A stretch of DNA of 64,000 nt, from the NCBI GenBank assembly GCA_025558075.1, contig JAHLKF010000014.1, positions 248,001 through 312,000 of the forward strand. The letters are read 5' to 3'. Below are positions 10,470 to 22,250 of this stretch, one piece after another. This stretch comes from Gaertneriomyces semiglobifer (lineage: Eukaryota > Chytridiomycota > Chytridiomycetes > Spizellomycetales > Spizellomycetaceae). Position numbers and translations under genes: made by a program. Below the pieces are notes generated by a model. It saw only the letters and a list, made by a program, of their open reading frames with translations, did no database searches and was not told the origin of the DNA. How positions within the stretch are numbered: position 1 is the first letter of the stretch; the number at the start of each line of letters is the position of its first letter.

Positions 10470-13218
10470 ATGATCCCAACAACATTGTGTTGTCGCTTTT
10501 CCAGGCTACCCAGATTAATTCGCAGAGTTTCAGTGTGTGATACCAAAAGGTTCAGGAGGGCAGCAAGTGAAGCATTGTATACCCCAGTGTCGGTCGATTC
10601 CTACAGACAGGTAATCGCGGTATACCAAGTATGAAGAGCGGAAAAACGCCTCTAGGGCGTCTCGGAAGTCGAAGTCTCCAGAACCTATTCGCGGAAAAGG
10701 TACTGCTGCTCAGTTTCGGATCAGCAGCCATTTGGCGAATACTGACAGCTTTGAGGCTATAGGCCGTACCACCAGACAAGAAGCTGCCCGAAATACTACT
10801 AGCGAATAATGCGAATCTCCTTGCCGTTATCTGTCAATGCACATTCGTGGGAGACACGGCAGCAAATGTCTCATTAGGGGTACTTTCGTTATTGAGACGT
10901 CAGAAGGAGAATGGGACAGAAGCGTTTTTGAAGAGGTTACTACGGGCGAGGATAGAGGGCTACCGTAAGTGGAATTACTGGGTATTTCACGCATGCCGCA
11001 GGCAATTGATTATAGCCCCACTTTGGCAGTGACAAAAAGCAGAGATTTGAGCGACATTATACGAGATAATAGCATGGCCACGATGCTGTTGAACGCATTT
11101 GCGAGGTCTGAGGGTCTTCACTATCTGGGAGATTGCTTAAAGGAACCGTTACAAAATGTCCTCCCATTCATTCAAGGCTGCGAAATTGATCCGATAAAAC
11201 TGCCGTCTAATATGGATCCGGAAGATTTACAGGAGCTCATCACCGAGAATGAATCTCGATTGAAAAGTGCGTGTTCAAGGCTACTGCTGTCGATTATTGA
11301 AAGGCAGGACGAGATGCCGTGGCCGATCCGTCGTATGTGTCATTATCTTAAAGATACGGTGGAAGAGATGTACGAGATTGGATGGACGCCACGGGTTGCG
11401 TTGCACCGGCCAGCAACGCTTAGGGAGCACCCCGATGGTTCGGATACATCAAAGGTACCAGTGTCGTCAGTAGATACCACCGGATCTATCGCCAACTCTC
11501 GAGAGTCGCTTCGTGTTCAGTCGAATGCACCGGGAAGCCGAACAGCATCTATTGATAATGTGGACAGACAGTCCGGTGCAGGAGCCAAGGTTTCCCCTGC
11601 CAAAGATGGTTCGCCCTTCGTGGGCACACCGCCAAAGGAACCATTCAGACTGTTTCGCAGGAGACCACGAAGCAGTGCTAGTAGTCTCAGCAGCTCGAAG
11701 GATGCAGGGGAGGACGAGGTGCCCATCAGCTCAGGGAGCACGGGTAGCTCAGAAGCGCTCGCCAACGGACGTAGGATCCCCCCCGGAAACAGACACAGCA
11801 AAATTGCGACAACACCAAAAGGAGAGACACCCTTGCGAGCCACACCGGCGCCGTTGGAAACCATTGCGTCGTGGCCAAGTGGAGCAAACAGTAGATCGGA
11901 AGGATTATCAGATATCATGGCGACTGAAGTACGACGACAGAAACGGCTTTCCGATTTTGGATTACCCAAACACACAGTTCCGATTCGTGCCTCCATTAAT
12001 AGCCTTCCCCGGGCGCCTTCGCTCATGTCAAACTTACGACATGGGTATCTTTCAGTGTCTGAGAAGGTTGTAGGATCCTTCTTGTTCTTGCGATTTTTTG
12101 TTCCAGGTGCGTCATTTCATTAAGGTCGCTAGTTTTATTTTTTATTTGTGTTTATTTAAGCTCACCTTTTTTTTGGCAGCAATTACGTCTCCCGAAACAT
12201 ATGGTTTGGTGGAAGGTTCCATATCCCCAGCTGCACGCCGTGGACTGGTCCTATGCGGAAAGATTCTCACCGCCATGTGCAACGACGTGGATTTCGGAAA
12301 CAAGGAACAATATCTCATGGCACTAAACCCATTTCTGCGAGAAAACCGAGAAAAAGTCAAAGATTTTCTCATCTTTGCGTCGTCCACGGATGCAGAACAT
12401 GCCAATCCCGAGGTAACAAAAAAACACCTCAGCACGCTTTCACGTTTCGTGAATTGTATCGTAACTTGAGGAAGAGGCTAACATGTAAAAAACGTTACAG
12501 GCCCTGCCAACTTCATCATCCAACTCTAAAGAATCACTGGAAACATCCCCGACGGGCCGCGCGCCCTCATCCTCGTCGGGAACAGAAGCCATGCGAAAAG
12601 CGCTATCCCGCTCCATGCCCTCTCTCTTAAAAAGCGGCAACGACCTCCCACTCAACGGGGGTCACAACACGGGAGTCACCGCCTCCAAATTCCACCGCAC
12701 CCGGTCGGCCGATTTCGTCGACATCGACAATTTTTACACGTATCTCGGGAGAAGCTTGGGAAAACTAGAAAAAGAGATAGATGAGCAATTGTTGTATTTG
12801 CAGCCGGAAGAGAGCGAGGGTGTGACGGCGGGGTTCATGGAACTGAAGCGGGTTTTGGAGAATAGCTCGTATGCGGATAGCGGGATGTATGCCCCCGCCA
12901 GGAGCAAACGGGGGAGTAAAGATCAGACGTTATTTTCCAAGATTGGAGCTAGTTTTGGTGGACTGTTTCGAGGGTGAGTCGTAATTGCTTTTTGTGGTGC
13001 TAGTGGGTAGGTGTGACCTTCCCCGTGATAAAGTGACTGACGCCAATTGTGTGCTGCAGAAATAAAAATAAGGCGCAATCTCTAGATGATCTCAATATGT
13101 CTAATAGTAATGGTAAGTTATGGCATTGAGATGAGTTGAATTTCATACGAAGGTGACGATGACCATGTCTCTTTTAGTACGAGCCACACGGGCCCTCAAC
13201 TCTAATAGCCCATCATAA
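10470..13218 (+). CDS. Ras GTPase-activating protein (RasGAP domain)
   Basis: Eight exons are proposed: 10470-10610, 10683-10700, 10763-10964, 11030-12106, 12180-12412, 12501-12973, 13060-13112, 13178-13218, giving about 745 residues. The RasGAP domain is clear: SDIIRDNSMAT carries the arginine finger (about Arg132), then GLHYLGDCLKE, and after a long insert GSFLFLRFFVPAITSPE, the FLR core motif whose last residues are restored by splicing. A serine-rich insert of about 200 residues (roughly 245-455) sits inside the GAP domain just before that core. The protein should speed GTP hydrolysis on Ras-type GTPases. The N-terminal exons, including an 18-nt microexon, are the weakest part; the true start could lie upstream, since a TTATAG acceptor-like site precedes 10457. 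Confidence 0.82.
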
Positions 13219-13821
13219 CATAGCGGCTGCCGGAACCTGTCAGTTATTAGTATATAATTTATGCAGTTGGGATGTTGTGGAAGAGATTGCGTTTGGGTTC
13301 TGATCCAAGACAGCATGCAAGTTTAACAATCAGATGTACATGGGCCGCAGCACTTTGGGCATAACGGTGGTGAAAGTTGGCTTGATGAGTCCTTTATCCA
13401 AACAGTTTATTTTCCAAACGGAAAACACGCTGGCGGAGCTGCTTACGTGTACCAGCTAAATTAAATTAGGGTTCCGGACACGGTGCCTAAGCGTGTTGTT
13501 CAGGTCCTCCAACACGCTCTGCACAACTTGCGAAATACCGTTACCGGAAACCGACGACTCCACCGCCTTCTGGCGAGGCATCACCCACTCAAGAACCACA
13601 GCAAGCGACAACAAAGACTCGTTGTAGATATCCACGCACTTTCATCTCACGTCTGGTTTCCAGAGACCACCCACGATCCACAACCGGCTCTGCCTCGTCG
13701 CCCGTCCCGACAAACATCAATACGAGCATCTCACCACGCATGTAAACAACCTACCGTTTTTGATTGTTCTCGAACCACTAGGCATTCATTCGCACATATA
13801 CGCGTATACAAATCCGCAAAC

Positions 13822-16800
13822 ATGGCACCTCGTCCCAAACTCGGAGGCCGAGCTTCACGCATCTCGGTGACACCACGACGTATCCACCACGCGAACAACC
13901 CACATTTTCCCGTTCTCTATACCGGCGAGAATATTGCCAATTCTCCGTTATCCAAGCGCACCGTGTCGGCGGTTCAACACCACCGCCAACAAGCACAACA
14001 GCAACAACAACAAGTGCAAGCGCAGGTACCGCCACTTGGGGGCGAGGAGGATGAGTTCCCGACATTGGATTTGGAGTTTAATGCACCCCGGTTTTACGAT
14101 TTTTTAAATGAAGTGAGTCAGGGGTGTACGGATGAGTGGTTCGGTAGGTGTTTTTTTTTTATTTTCACGGGCATTCCTATAATGTGAAGTGTTTTGCGCG
14201 GCGGAAAAGGGATTGAGGAAGGGATGAAGGGTACGAGATGATGAAATACTGATACTAATGGGCGTGTGTCATCCATTTTTTCTTTTTTTTGTGTGTGTCT
14301 AGATCACAGGACGTTAACGCCGTGTAGCACTCTTGGCCGTGGCGAGGAAGATTTCACGAATGACGCGTATACAGATGATGATGATGATTTTGAAGGCCCA
14401 TCGTTTGATTTCGGAGGTCGTCAGTCGACGCCGAAAGCCAGCGCGTTGAATGCGAGGAAGGTGGAGATGTCTACTGCGAAAACCGAACGTGGAGCAGATG
14501 TTTTTTCAAAGTAGGTAATTTTTTGTTTTAATCTTGCTTTTTGTGGTTTTAATTGTGTGGGGGTTCCAGCTTAAAGTTGGAAATGTTACGGAGCGAGGAG
14601 GAGGAAGACGTATTGGGGTCTCCGTTACGACGGGAAACCGTCATTCATAGGGCGGCTGGAACTCCTCCTCCAGCAGAGGAGAGAAAAGAGAGTGAAAATG
14701 CGATATTACAGCAGGTGGATGAGTTACCTTCCCAGAGCGAGAAGGGGTCTACATCGGTCAGTAGTAGTGCAAGCTTGACACCAACAAAGCCGGAAACATC
14801 GGTGGATGCTACAATAGTTGCAGGGGAGACTGTTTTGGAGTCGACCACTGCTGATAAAGGAGGAGTGCAAAATGATAGCCCAGTGTCTAAAAAGATTGAG
14901 GATGAACCACGCGAAAGTCGTCCGAACACGCCCGTCAGGGAAGAGACCCTTCCGTCCGCCGCCTCAGAGGAGGTTTCGGTACGTGCGAGCTCTGTGGAGG
15001 AGGTGTCCCCCTTGGCTGTCGCACCGAACAAGGATGTCTCGCCAACCAAAGACGTCCCGCCGAACAAGGAAGAACTGAGCGTAAGCCCACAGGTTTTGGC
15101 GAGACAAGAGGACGAAACACGTTTTGAGGCAAAGCGATCGTCCGACCCAGTACAGTATACCACCCAGTCGACCGCCATGCGAGAGTCGACGACGACGACA
15201 GCGAGCGAACGCAATGACATGGAGAAACCGGCGCCGCGAAAGAGTACGAAACCCGGTAGGACGTCGGGACCACCACTCCGCACGAGCACCAGCAGCACCA
15301 TCAGCAGCAGGAGCAGCAGCACAACGACCACCGCACGTCTGTCGACGGTCTCACTGCCGCGGTCCCGTGTGTCTTCTGCGTCGTCGTCGTTGTCAGACCG
15401 CCCTGTAGCACCCATACGTCGTTCGATGGCCGGAGGTCCCAAACCCCTCACCATTCCGCGCGAGTTCAGTTTCGTGTCACGCGTACGAGCCAAGAACGAA
15501 CTCGCGGTGCGGTCACCGGGAATCCACAAGAAAACGACCACCCGACGAAAACTTGGAATGACGATCCCCAAACCGTTCAATTTGCATACGACATTGAAAT
15601 CGTTGACGCATGATCGAACACAGCAGCAGCAGGGCGGTGTTGCGAGGTCGCCGTTTGTACCGCTTGCGATGCGGGTCAAGCAGTTTGAGGAGATGGTGCC
15701 GGATCGGTTTCGAACGAAACCGGTAGTCAAGGTGGGGTATACCTCACAGTCGATCGTAAGGCTTTTTTTCCCCATTCTTGGTTATTGGGGGTTGCGAGAA
15801 AAAGGGCTTTTTTACTGATGCTCGTGGTTTTCTCTATTTTTTTTTTTTGGTATGATGTAGCCACAGTCACCTTGGAGGGGTCGTTTGCGGATGACTCGAC
15901 CGCGGTCACCGTTTTTGAGGACAAAGATGCGGACAAAGGCACCAACGTACGTAAGGGCGTCGTTCATGTGTTGGATACTTGGAGATTTTGATTGGTGAAT
16001 TTTTGTTCTTGGTGCAGCGTGCCGAGCAAGGAGGAAATAGAGATTGAAGAGATGCGCAAGATTGAGCCGTTCAAAGCCAAGCCGGTGGACAAAAAGATAC
16101 TTGCAACCGATCGACCGCTTGGGGTGCCGATTGTTCCGAGACCGCAGCCGACGGTTCCCCAGTCACCAGCGATCACCAAGCCGCGCGCACCTGCACCGCG
16201 ACCGCCGTCGCCCCCCAAGATTGTGAAAGCGAACCCGATTCGAAAGGGAGTGTTTCAGCCGTTTGAGCCCAAGATTGAGCATCGGGTTGTTGTTGCGCCT
16301 GTGGAGTTTCGTCTGCCGGGAGATGAGATTAGTCGACGGAAACGGGAAGAGTTTGAGGAGAAGCTGAGGAAGATGAAGGAGGAGGAGGAACGGGCTAAGC
16401 AGTTTTATGCGCAGCCGTTGCCGGTGGATGATCCCGATGTAAGTGTGTGTGTTAATTGTTTGGAAACGAAATGAGACAACTGGGGCAACAGTCTTACGAT
16501 TATTGTTTTTTAGCCGCTTCCGTATGTTCCGATGAAGCCGCCGACGCAACCTGAGCCGTTTAGTTTGGAGACGGATTTGCGTGGAGAATTTGCCAAGCTG
16601 TCGTTGCAGGAGAAGCTGCAAGAGGAAGAGCGGGAGCGACGACGGAGAAAAGAGTTTCGAGCGCAGCCGCTTCCTGTTGTTGAGCCGTTTATGCCACAGC
16701 CGTCGCACAAGCCGTTGACGGATGTGGAGAATGTGGTGTTGCATACGGATGTGAGAGCGGAGGAACGACGGGCGTATGAGGAGATGAAGCGACGAAAGGA

Positions 16801-17241
16801 GGAGATGGAGGAGATGGAGAGACAGCGGATGTTAAAGGAAACAGAGGTATGTACATGTATGTGTTATTTTCTGGTAGAGATAAGATGGAAAGACTTATTC
16901 GAATGTAAAAGGCAAGGGAAAGAGAGGAGATTCGGCAGTTGCGACAAAAACTCGTTCACCGCGCGCAACCAGTTTTGTATGATAAGATGAAAGCGGTCGT
17001 GCCCAAGCCGAGCGAGAGGAAGCTGACGGAGCCGGCGAGCCCGTTTATTGGGGATAAGCGCAAGTTGGCGGAGCAAGCGCAAGGGATGACGTGGAAGTAC
17101 CAAGGAGGTGGGGGGAAGCAGTTGCATGAGCGGTTGATGGCCGAAGCTGTGAGGATGCAAAAGAAGGAGGGAATGATGAATCAAAGCAGACAGCAGCAGC
17201 ATCAGCAGCATGATGAGGATCAGGAGAATATGGACTTTTGA
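13822..17241 (+). CDS. TPX2: TPX2-family spindle assembly factor
   Basis: Seven exons (13822-14143, 14303-14510, 14570-15755, 15861-15946, 16018-16438, 16514-16846, 16912-17241) give 961 residues. The N-terminus has APRFYDFLNE followed by TDEWF (about 90-107), the conserved TPX2 start element. A long Ser/Thr/Pro-rich middle follows. Then come family repeats: FNLHTTLKS, SPFLRTKMRTKAPT, EPFKAKPV, EFRLPGDE and two copies of an F.AQPLP element, the last set in a charged coiled coil. TPX2 binds microtubules, activates Aurora A and nucleates spindle microtubules downstream of Ran. The start was placed at the ATG in GCAAACATGG; an open stretch upstream to 13483 has no family similarity. A CAA-rich polyglutamine run lies near residues 56-64. 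Confidence 0.88.
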
Positions 17242-17816
17242 GAGAGAGGTGTTCGTGTTCATGTCGAGTGTGCTGGTAGAGCGCGATTTATATGTACTAT
17301 TATTGATATCTGAAAGTAACTGGTCCATCACGTGATGCGAAATGACATGTGCGAAGTTGGAAGGTTGAGGTGACACGAGGGTGATCGTTCGCAACTTCGC
17401 ACTCCGGTTTGTGACCAGGTTGCCGCAGACAAATTTGACGGGCGGAGTTTGCAAGTCGGCTGCGGGTTCAGCCGAGTTTGGATTGTCGTTTGCATTTGGA
17501 TTGGTGGGTTTGTTGGTTCGGCGGCGAATGGCAAATGGGAGGAATTGAAATTTGAAGAGAAAGAAACAAATGGGGCAAATGGCAAAGAGAGAGCGAAGAA
17601 GAAAAAGGGGGGCGAAAAATGGCATGGCAAACATGAATTTGAATATGAACACACCCAAACAGAGCCAAACAGAACATATGCGTCCATATGCGTGTGCGTG
17701 TGTGATAATGGCAAGTGGGTATCATCAATAATGAATTGCATGCATTGAAATTGAGAATTGGAAGAGAGAGAGGTTGGGGTTTGTTTTGTGCGGGCATTTA
17801 CGTTTGCATCTGTGCT

Positions 17817-17835
17817 TGTGTGTGTGTGTGTGTGT
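17817..17835. repeat. TG dinucleotide microsatellite
   Basis: About nine uninterrupted TG units in the intergenic region between TPX2 and the kinase gene. Confidence 0.9.
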
Positions 17836-18200
17836 ATTGTTATGAATCTGGGCAATGCAAATGCATAAGGTGGTCCTGATCTGTCATCTCTGAATTTGAA
17901 GTCTCGTCCATCCATGTCCATAATTATAAGACGAATTAAGCGAAGGCCTATGAATGTCAATTGTCAAGTTTTGTGAGTTGTAAAAAGAGTAGTGGCCTCT
18001 GTCGAATGTGTTGCAGCGGCATGCGCTCGCTCGGCAAATGGCAAAGTGGATCTGCTTGCGACGGAGTGGCACACGGACGGCAACCACCAGTACTACACGC
18101 ATACAAAATACAAAATACACACTTGCAGGTTCAACATTGTTTCTGATCCCACAGTTGGTTTGGTGGGAGGGTGAATTCCACAACTTGTAGTAGTAGCGAG

Positions 18201-18224
18201 TGTGTGTGTGTGTGTGTGTGTGTG
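18201..18224. repeat. TG dinucleotide microsatellite
   Basis: Twelve uninterrupted TG units, about 490 bp before the kinase start codon. Confidence 0.95.
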
Positions 18225-18712
18225 AATCCCATTTCCCACACTTTGCACCTACCTACCACCCCACCACACCCACCATTCCCTTCCTCCCACTCACACTCAC
18301 AGAAAATAACTGATTGGTGTGAATTTACATCCTTCCAAGTCGCATATGCTCGTCGCTGCATGGGCGCACCACACAACAACGGTCCGCCAGACAGAGACGA
18401 AGCGCCGGGGAGGAGATACTGAAAAAGACGAGTTGCCTTCACTCTACGACCGATACCAGTGCCAGTACCCAACGACACGAGCTCTTGCTCCCCGCGAAAC
18501 CCGACCAGCGTCGACGACCGCTTTTCAAAATTTAGAGTATACATATTCTCCAGGTATATAAATAGATTAGACGGTTCAAAGAAAAACCTACGGTACACAC
18601 GACACATTACCCGCAAAACGCACACGCACGCACGGACCCGACTGGCGGACGGACGGACAGACGAAAGCCTCATCCATCCCATACAAACTCCACACCCTAA
18701 CTGGTTTAAACC

Positions 18713-20692
18713 ATGGGCAACGCCTTTGCCCGCGAGGAAATCGACTTTAATGGCGAAATCGAACTGCGCCATTTCCACCTCCTGCGATGCGTGGGCAAAG
18801 GTGCCTTTGGCAAAGTGCGCATCGTCGAAAAACGAGATACTAAACAACTCTACGCTCTCAAGTACATCAATAAACACCAATGTATCAAGATGAGAGCCAT
18901 TCCCAACATTTTCCGCGAACGCTCCATTTTAGAAGAACTGCATCATCCGTTCATGGTGAATCTTCGCTTTGCGTTCCAGGACGATGAGAACATGTTCATG
19001 GTCATGGATCTGATGATGGGTGGGGACCTCCGTTTTCATTTAGACAGGTTGGGCGGGTTCAGCGAGAATCAGGTGCGGTTTTTCGCCATGGAACTCGTTT
19101 CCGCAATAGATTACCTGCATAAAAAGGCCATTGTGCATCGGGATTTGAAACCGGATAATATCTTATTAGACGAACGAGGGCACGTGCACATTACGGATTT
19201 CAATATCGCCGTGCATTTCGAGGACAAGGTGTTGAGATCGCAGTCCGGGACGCTGGCATACATGGCTCCCGAAGTGTTTGCGGGCAAAGGGTACACGTGG
19301 ACAGTCGACTGGTGGTCGCTTGGCGTCGTACTCTACGAGTGTCTTTATGGGAAACGACCGTTTCGCGGCAACGACGAAGAGTCGTTAAAGATGGTCATTC
19401 AGACCGGCATTCTACAATTCCCACCGACCAACTACTTTACCAAACACGTCCTTAACTTGTCACCCGAATGCCTCGGTTTCCTCACGGGCCTGCTTCAACA
19501 AGAAATGCCCCTACGATTGGGCTGCGGCCGGATGGGAGTGGAAGAAATCCAGGCACATCCGTTCTTCCGCGGGATCGATTGGGACAAGGTCGATCGCGCG
19601 GAATACCCTCCCCAGTTTGTGCCCGACCCCGAAAAAGCCAATTTCGACGCAACGTATGAATTAGAAGAGTTGCTACTAGAAGATAACCCCTTGACGTACC
19701 GCCCTCGAAAAAAAAAGGCTGAACAGAAGCAACAGCAACAACAACAGCAACAACAACAATCTGCACCGGGATTGGATCAAACGACTCCTTCCAAACCACG
19801 GCGAAACTCGTTCAATGTCCTCTCCCGGCTGGGTGGCGGACGCCACAAGGACGCTGACCCTGGCAAAGAACGCAAACTCTCCGCCAAAGACCGGCTACAA
19901 AGAGAATTGGACTACATCGACCGGCATTTCAAGATCTTTGATTCTTCCATGTACGATCGCTACAAGGGGCTAGCGGACCCTGACAAACTGTGTGCGACAG
20001 ACGACGTCCCCAGCTGGGTCACCAACTTGGACCAAAAGCGGAAATCGTTTACGACACAAGTATCAGACGGCGTTGGCGTGTCACCGTTTACACCGTCCCA
20101 CGGAAATTCACCCGAGAATTCGAACCTGCAAGTGTACCAACCCCCGGCCCCGCCTCCACCGGGGACACCGCCGCCTCCTCGGAAACTGAAAAACGGCAGT
20201 GGAAGAAGCACCCCACGACAGCTAATCTCGAGTAGTAATACGTCGTCACCGCCCACGTCGTTCCGTAAAGTCTCGCATCGATCGTCTGCGCATTCCATGC
20301 AAAATCTACATACACCAACAACAGGAACGGCAGGACAGGGCCAAGATTCTGGATCGGTAGTGATACCCCGACGATCATCGTCGACGCGACATGACGTGGT
20401 GGTTGCGGGAGACCTCAGTGAACTTGGACGAATGCATGGAGCGGCAGCATATGGCCAAACACCGCCATCGACGACGCCGACGCGATCGCTTCCAAGTGCA
20501 CAAGGAGCACATGCAAAGACGCCGATAGGCATGTCCGATGAACAGTATGAGGTGGATGTGAATGGAGCGGCGGTGTTTGGAGTGGTAGAAGCCTACGTCC
20601 CTGAACGACCTGGACTGGTCCCTTTGAATAGTGGGGGATCATCAAGGGCAAAAGACATGGAGGGGTATGCCATGGGAAGCCGGGAACGGTGA
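18713..20692 (+). CDS. STK32/YANK-family AGC protein kinase
   Basis: An intronless gene of 659 residues. The kinase domain begins at residue 21: glycine loop GKGAFGKV (29-36), ATP lysine Lys50, catalytic loop HRDLKPDN (142-149), then DFNIA (162-166) and APE (185-187). DFN in place of DFG, with the phrase HVHITDFNIA, is the hallmark of the STK32 (YANK) group. The protein starts MGNAF, so Gly2 could be myristoylated and anchor it to membrane, but position 6 is Ala rather than Ser/Thr, which weakens that idea. The C-terminal 320 residues are low-complexity: a polyglutamine run (about residues 342-350), then Pro- and Ser-rich stretches. Substrates of this kinase group are poorly known. Confidence 0.92.
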   Translation: MGNAFAREEIDFNGEIELRHFHLLRCVGKGAFGKVRIVEKRDTKQLYALKYINKHQCIKMRAIPNIFRERSILEELHHPFMVNLRFAFQDDENMFMVMDLMMGGDLRFHLDRLGGFSENQVRFFAMELVSAIDYLHKKAIVHRDLKPDNILLDERGHVHITDFNIAVHFEDKVLRSQSGTLAYMAPEVFAGKGYTWTVDWWSLGVVLYECLYGKRPFRGNDEESLKMVIQTGILQFPPTNYFTKHVLNLSPECLGFLTGLLQQEMPLRLGCGRMGVEEIQAHPFFRGIDWDKVDRAEYPPQFVPDPEKANFDATYELEELLLEDNPLTYRPRKKKAEQKQQQQQQQQQQSAPGLDQTTPSKPRRNSFNVLSRLGGGRHKDADPGKERKLSAKDRLQRELDYIDRHFKIFDSSMYDRYKGLADPDKLCATDDVPSWVTNLDQKRKSFTTQVSDGVGVSPFTPSHGNSPENSNLQVYQPPAPPPPGTPPPPRKLKNGSGRSTPRQLISSSNTSSPPTSFRKVSHRSSAHSMQNLHTPTTGTAGQGQDSGSVVIPRRSSSTRHDVVVAGDLSELGRMHGAAAYGQTPPSTTPTRSLPSAQGAHAKTPIGMSDEQYEVDVNGAAVFGVVEAYVPERPGLVPLNSGGSSRAKDMEGYAMGSRER

Positions 20693-21251
20693 CTTGATGA
20701 TGATGATGCTGATTAATGTCTGTGGACATTTTGTGTTTTTTTACCAAACCTGAAATCGTTGACTGCTGCAGTTTTCTTCCTCATGTTTGTGTGTGTGTGT
20801 GCACCCTTTTTCCCTGTTTCTTTTTTTTGGGTGTGTGGATATGGGATGTGGGACGGAACGTTTATTTATATTTTGTGTGTGTCCTCTGGCTCTGTTCTCT
20901 GTCTTTGCATAGATAGATTGCAAAACAAACAAAGCAACTTGGCTTCTCATTATTATGATGTGGTTGCTTTGTGTGTTTTTGACAAGGTTTTGTAAGATGA
21001 AACGCGTAACGCGACCGTGTTAGGGTTGTGACACATTTGCTCCGCCCCGCGGTTCGGCGGTCGCAAATTCGATCGTATTTTGAAGTTGATTTTGGGGCGC
21101 GGGGCGAGGCGAAGGTGGAGAGCGCTGTGGGAAGAGGCGAACATTTATTAAAGGAGAGGAGAGTAGAGACGAGAGGAAGAAGCACCAGCAGCAGGCAGCA
21201 GTGGAGAGAGAGTGATAGAAGAGAGATAGGCAGCAGTAGATCGAGTGTGTG
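20693..21251. other. Gene-free spacer
   Basis: T-rich and TG-rich DNA after the kinase stop, then a purine-rich leader (AGAG-rich, about 21110-21240) ahead of the membrane-protein ATG. No coding signal was seen. Confidence 0.5.
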
Positions 21252-22250
21252 ATGATGTATCTCAGAAACGCATGGGTGTTGTCACTACTGGTCGGGTCGA
21301 CTATCGCCCGGTCCGTCGACAAGAGAGCCTCGTCGTCGTCAAAGGAGATAGTCGTCGATGTCAACGGACACCACCTCCCCGTACAAGCCGAAGGTATCCG
21401 ACTCCTTCCCAGACAAGAGACGTCGCCTACAGCTTCACCGCCACCTGCAGAAACCACGCCCGCAACGCCTCCTAGCACGAGCACACCTCGACCGACCGAC
21501 CCTGCCCCGACATCTCCGACCGCACCCACGACACCTACCAATAACCCAGACCCGGTACCCACAACCACGGACCGACCCACGACCACGGCTGCACCGACCA
21601 TGATTACTTCCGCGAGCACGGGGGTGGAGAATGGGGTCACGGTTGTGCGCACTGTGACGCGGGAAGCCAAACCAACGAATACGAACGACCCCAACACCCC
21701 ACCTGTAAAAGACGTTGCGCAACAGAAAGCGGCGGGGACACTGAGTAAAGCCGCGTTGGCGGGGATTATTATTGCGTCTGTGGGCGCGGTTGCGGCGGGT
21801 GTGATGATTTATTTGTTTCGTAAGACGGCGTTGAAGAAGAGTAATCGGTTCCGTGGTCGGTTAGGTGGTGGTGGTAGCAGTAGCGGTAGCGGCACTGTTG
21901 GTGGTGGGAATGATGGAGATTTGGATTCTGTGGTGTCCGGGTCGAATCCGAGACCGCTTGTTATGGGTGTGAGTGTCAACCATGGAGATAAGTTGAACCC
22001 CGCGCCTGGGCAGATGCACGATGCCTATCGACCTGCTTCGGGGATCTTCATACCGGGTAGAACACACACTGTGGATACGAACCATAATACGATGACGACT
22101 GTCTATGACCCGGCGTATCAGGGGTATGCTACCTATGATTATGCGTATGCTGAACCACATCATCCTCATCCGATGGGGACACCACGGCCTCAGCAACCAC
22201 ATGGAACGTATGTGGGACAACCTCAATCTCAAGCACATTATTATGCGTGA
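21252..22250 (+). CDS. Single-pass membrane protein with mucin-like stalk
   Basis: An intronless gene of 332 residues starting at tandem ATGs. It has an N-terminal signal peptide (YLRNAWVLSLLVGSTIAR), then a Pro/Thr/Ser stalk of about 90 residues that should be heavily O-glycosylated. One membrane helix follows (about 173-195, AALAGIIIASVGAVAAGVM), then basic stop-transfer residues. The cytoplasmic tail is Gly/Ser-rich and then Tyr/His/Pro-rich. The architecture resembles fungal cell-wall stress sensors of the Mid2/Wsc type, but no cysteine-rich WSC domain is present and no family motif was recognised. A surface sensor or adhesion role is only an inference from layout. Confidence 0.75.
   Translation: MMYLRNAWVLSLLVGSTIARSVDKRASSSSKEIVVDVNGHHLPVQAEGIRLLPRQETSPTASPPPAETTPATPPSTSTPRPTDPAPTSPTAPTTPTNNPDPVPTTTDRPTTTAAPTMITSASTGVENGVTVVRTVTREAKPTNTNDPNTPPVKDVAQQKAAGTLSKAALAGIIIASVGAVAAGVMIYLFRKTALKKSNRFRGRLGGGGSSSGSGTVGGGNDGDLDSVVSGSNPRPLVMGVSVNHGDKLNPAPGQMHDAYRPASGIFIPGRTHTVDTNHNTMTTVYDPAYQGYATYDYAYAEPHHPHPMGTPRPQQPHGTYVGQPQSQAHYYA

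Larger units (their letters stand above)
17242..18712. other. Gene-free stretch, long upstream region of kinase gene
   Basis: No open frame here has coding character; the apparent ones consist of His-Thr or Val-Cys runs from dinucleotide repeats. It holds two TG microsatellites and pyrimidine-rich DNA before the kinase ATG. An untranslated leader with its own intron is possible. Confidence 0.5.

Noticed and set aside
10470..10560. Alternative frame reading DDPNNIVLSLFQATQ upstream of RasGAP
   Set aside because: It hits stops within 90 bases and its donor options do not join in phase to the next exon; kept only as a possible alternative N-terminus.
14645..15775. 376-codon open frame on the minus strand
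   Set aside because: It lies exactly antisense to the TPX2 long exon; residues are Ser/Val runs mirroring codon bias, with no family motif.
17328..17960. 210-codon frame on the minus strand between TPX2 and the kinase
   Set aside because: Built from His-Thr and Ser runs encoded by microsatellite-like DNA.
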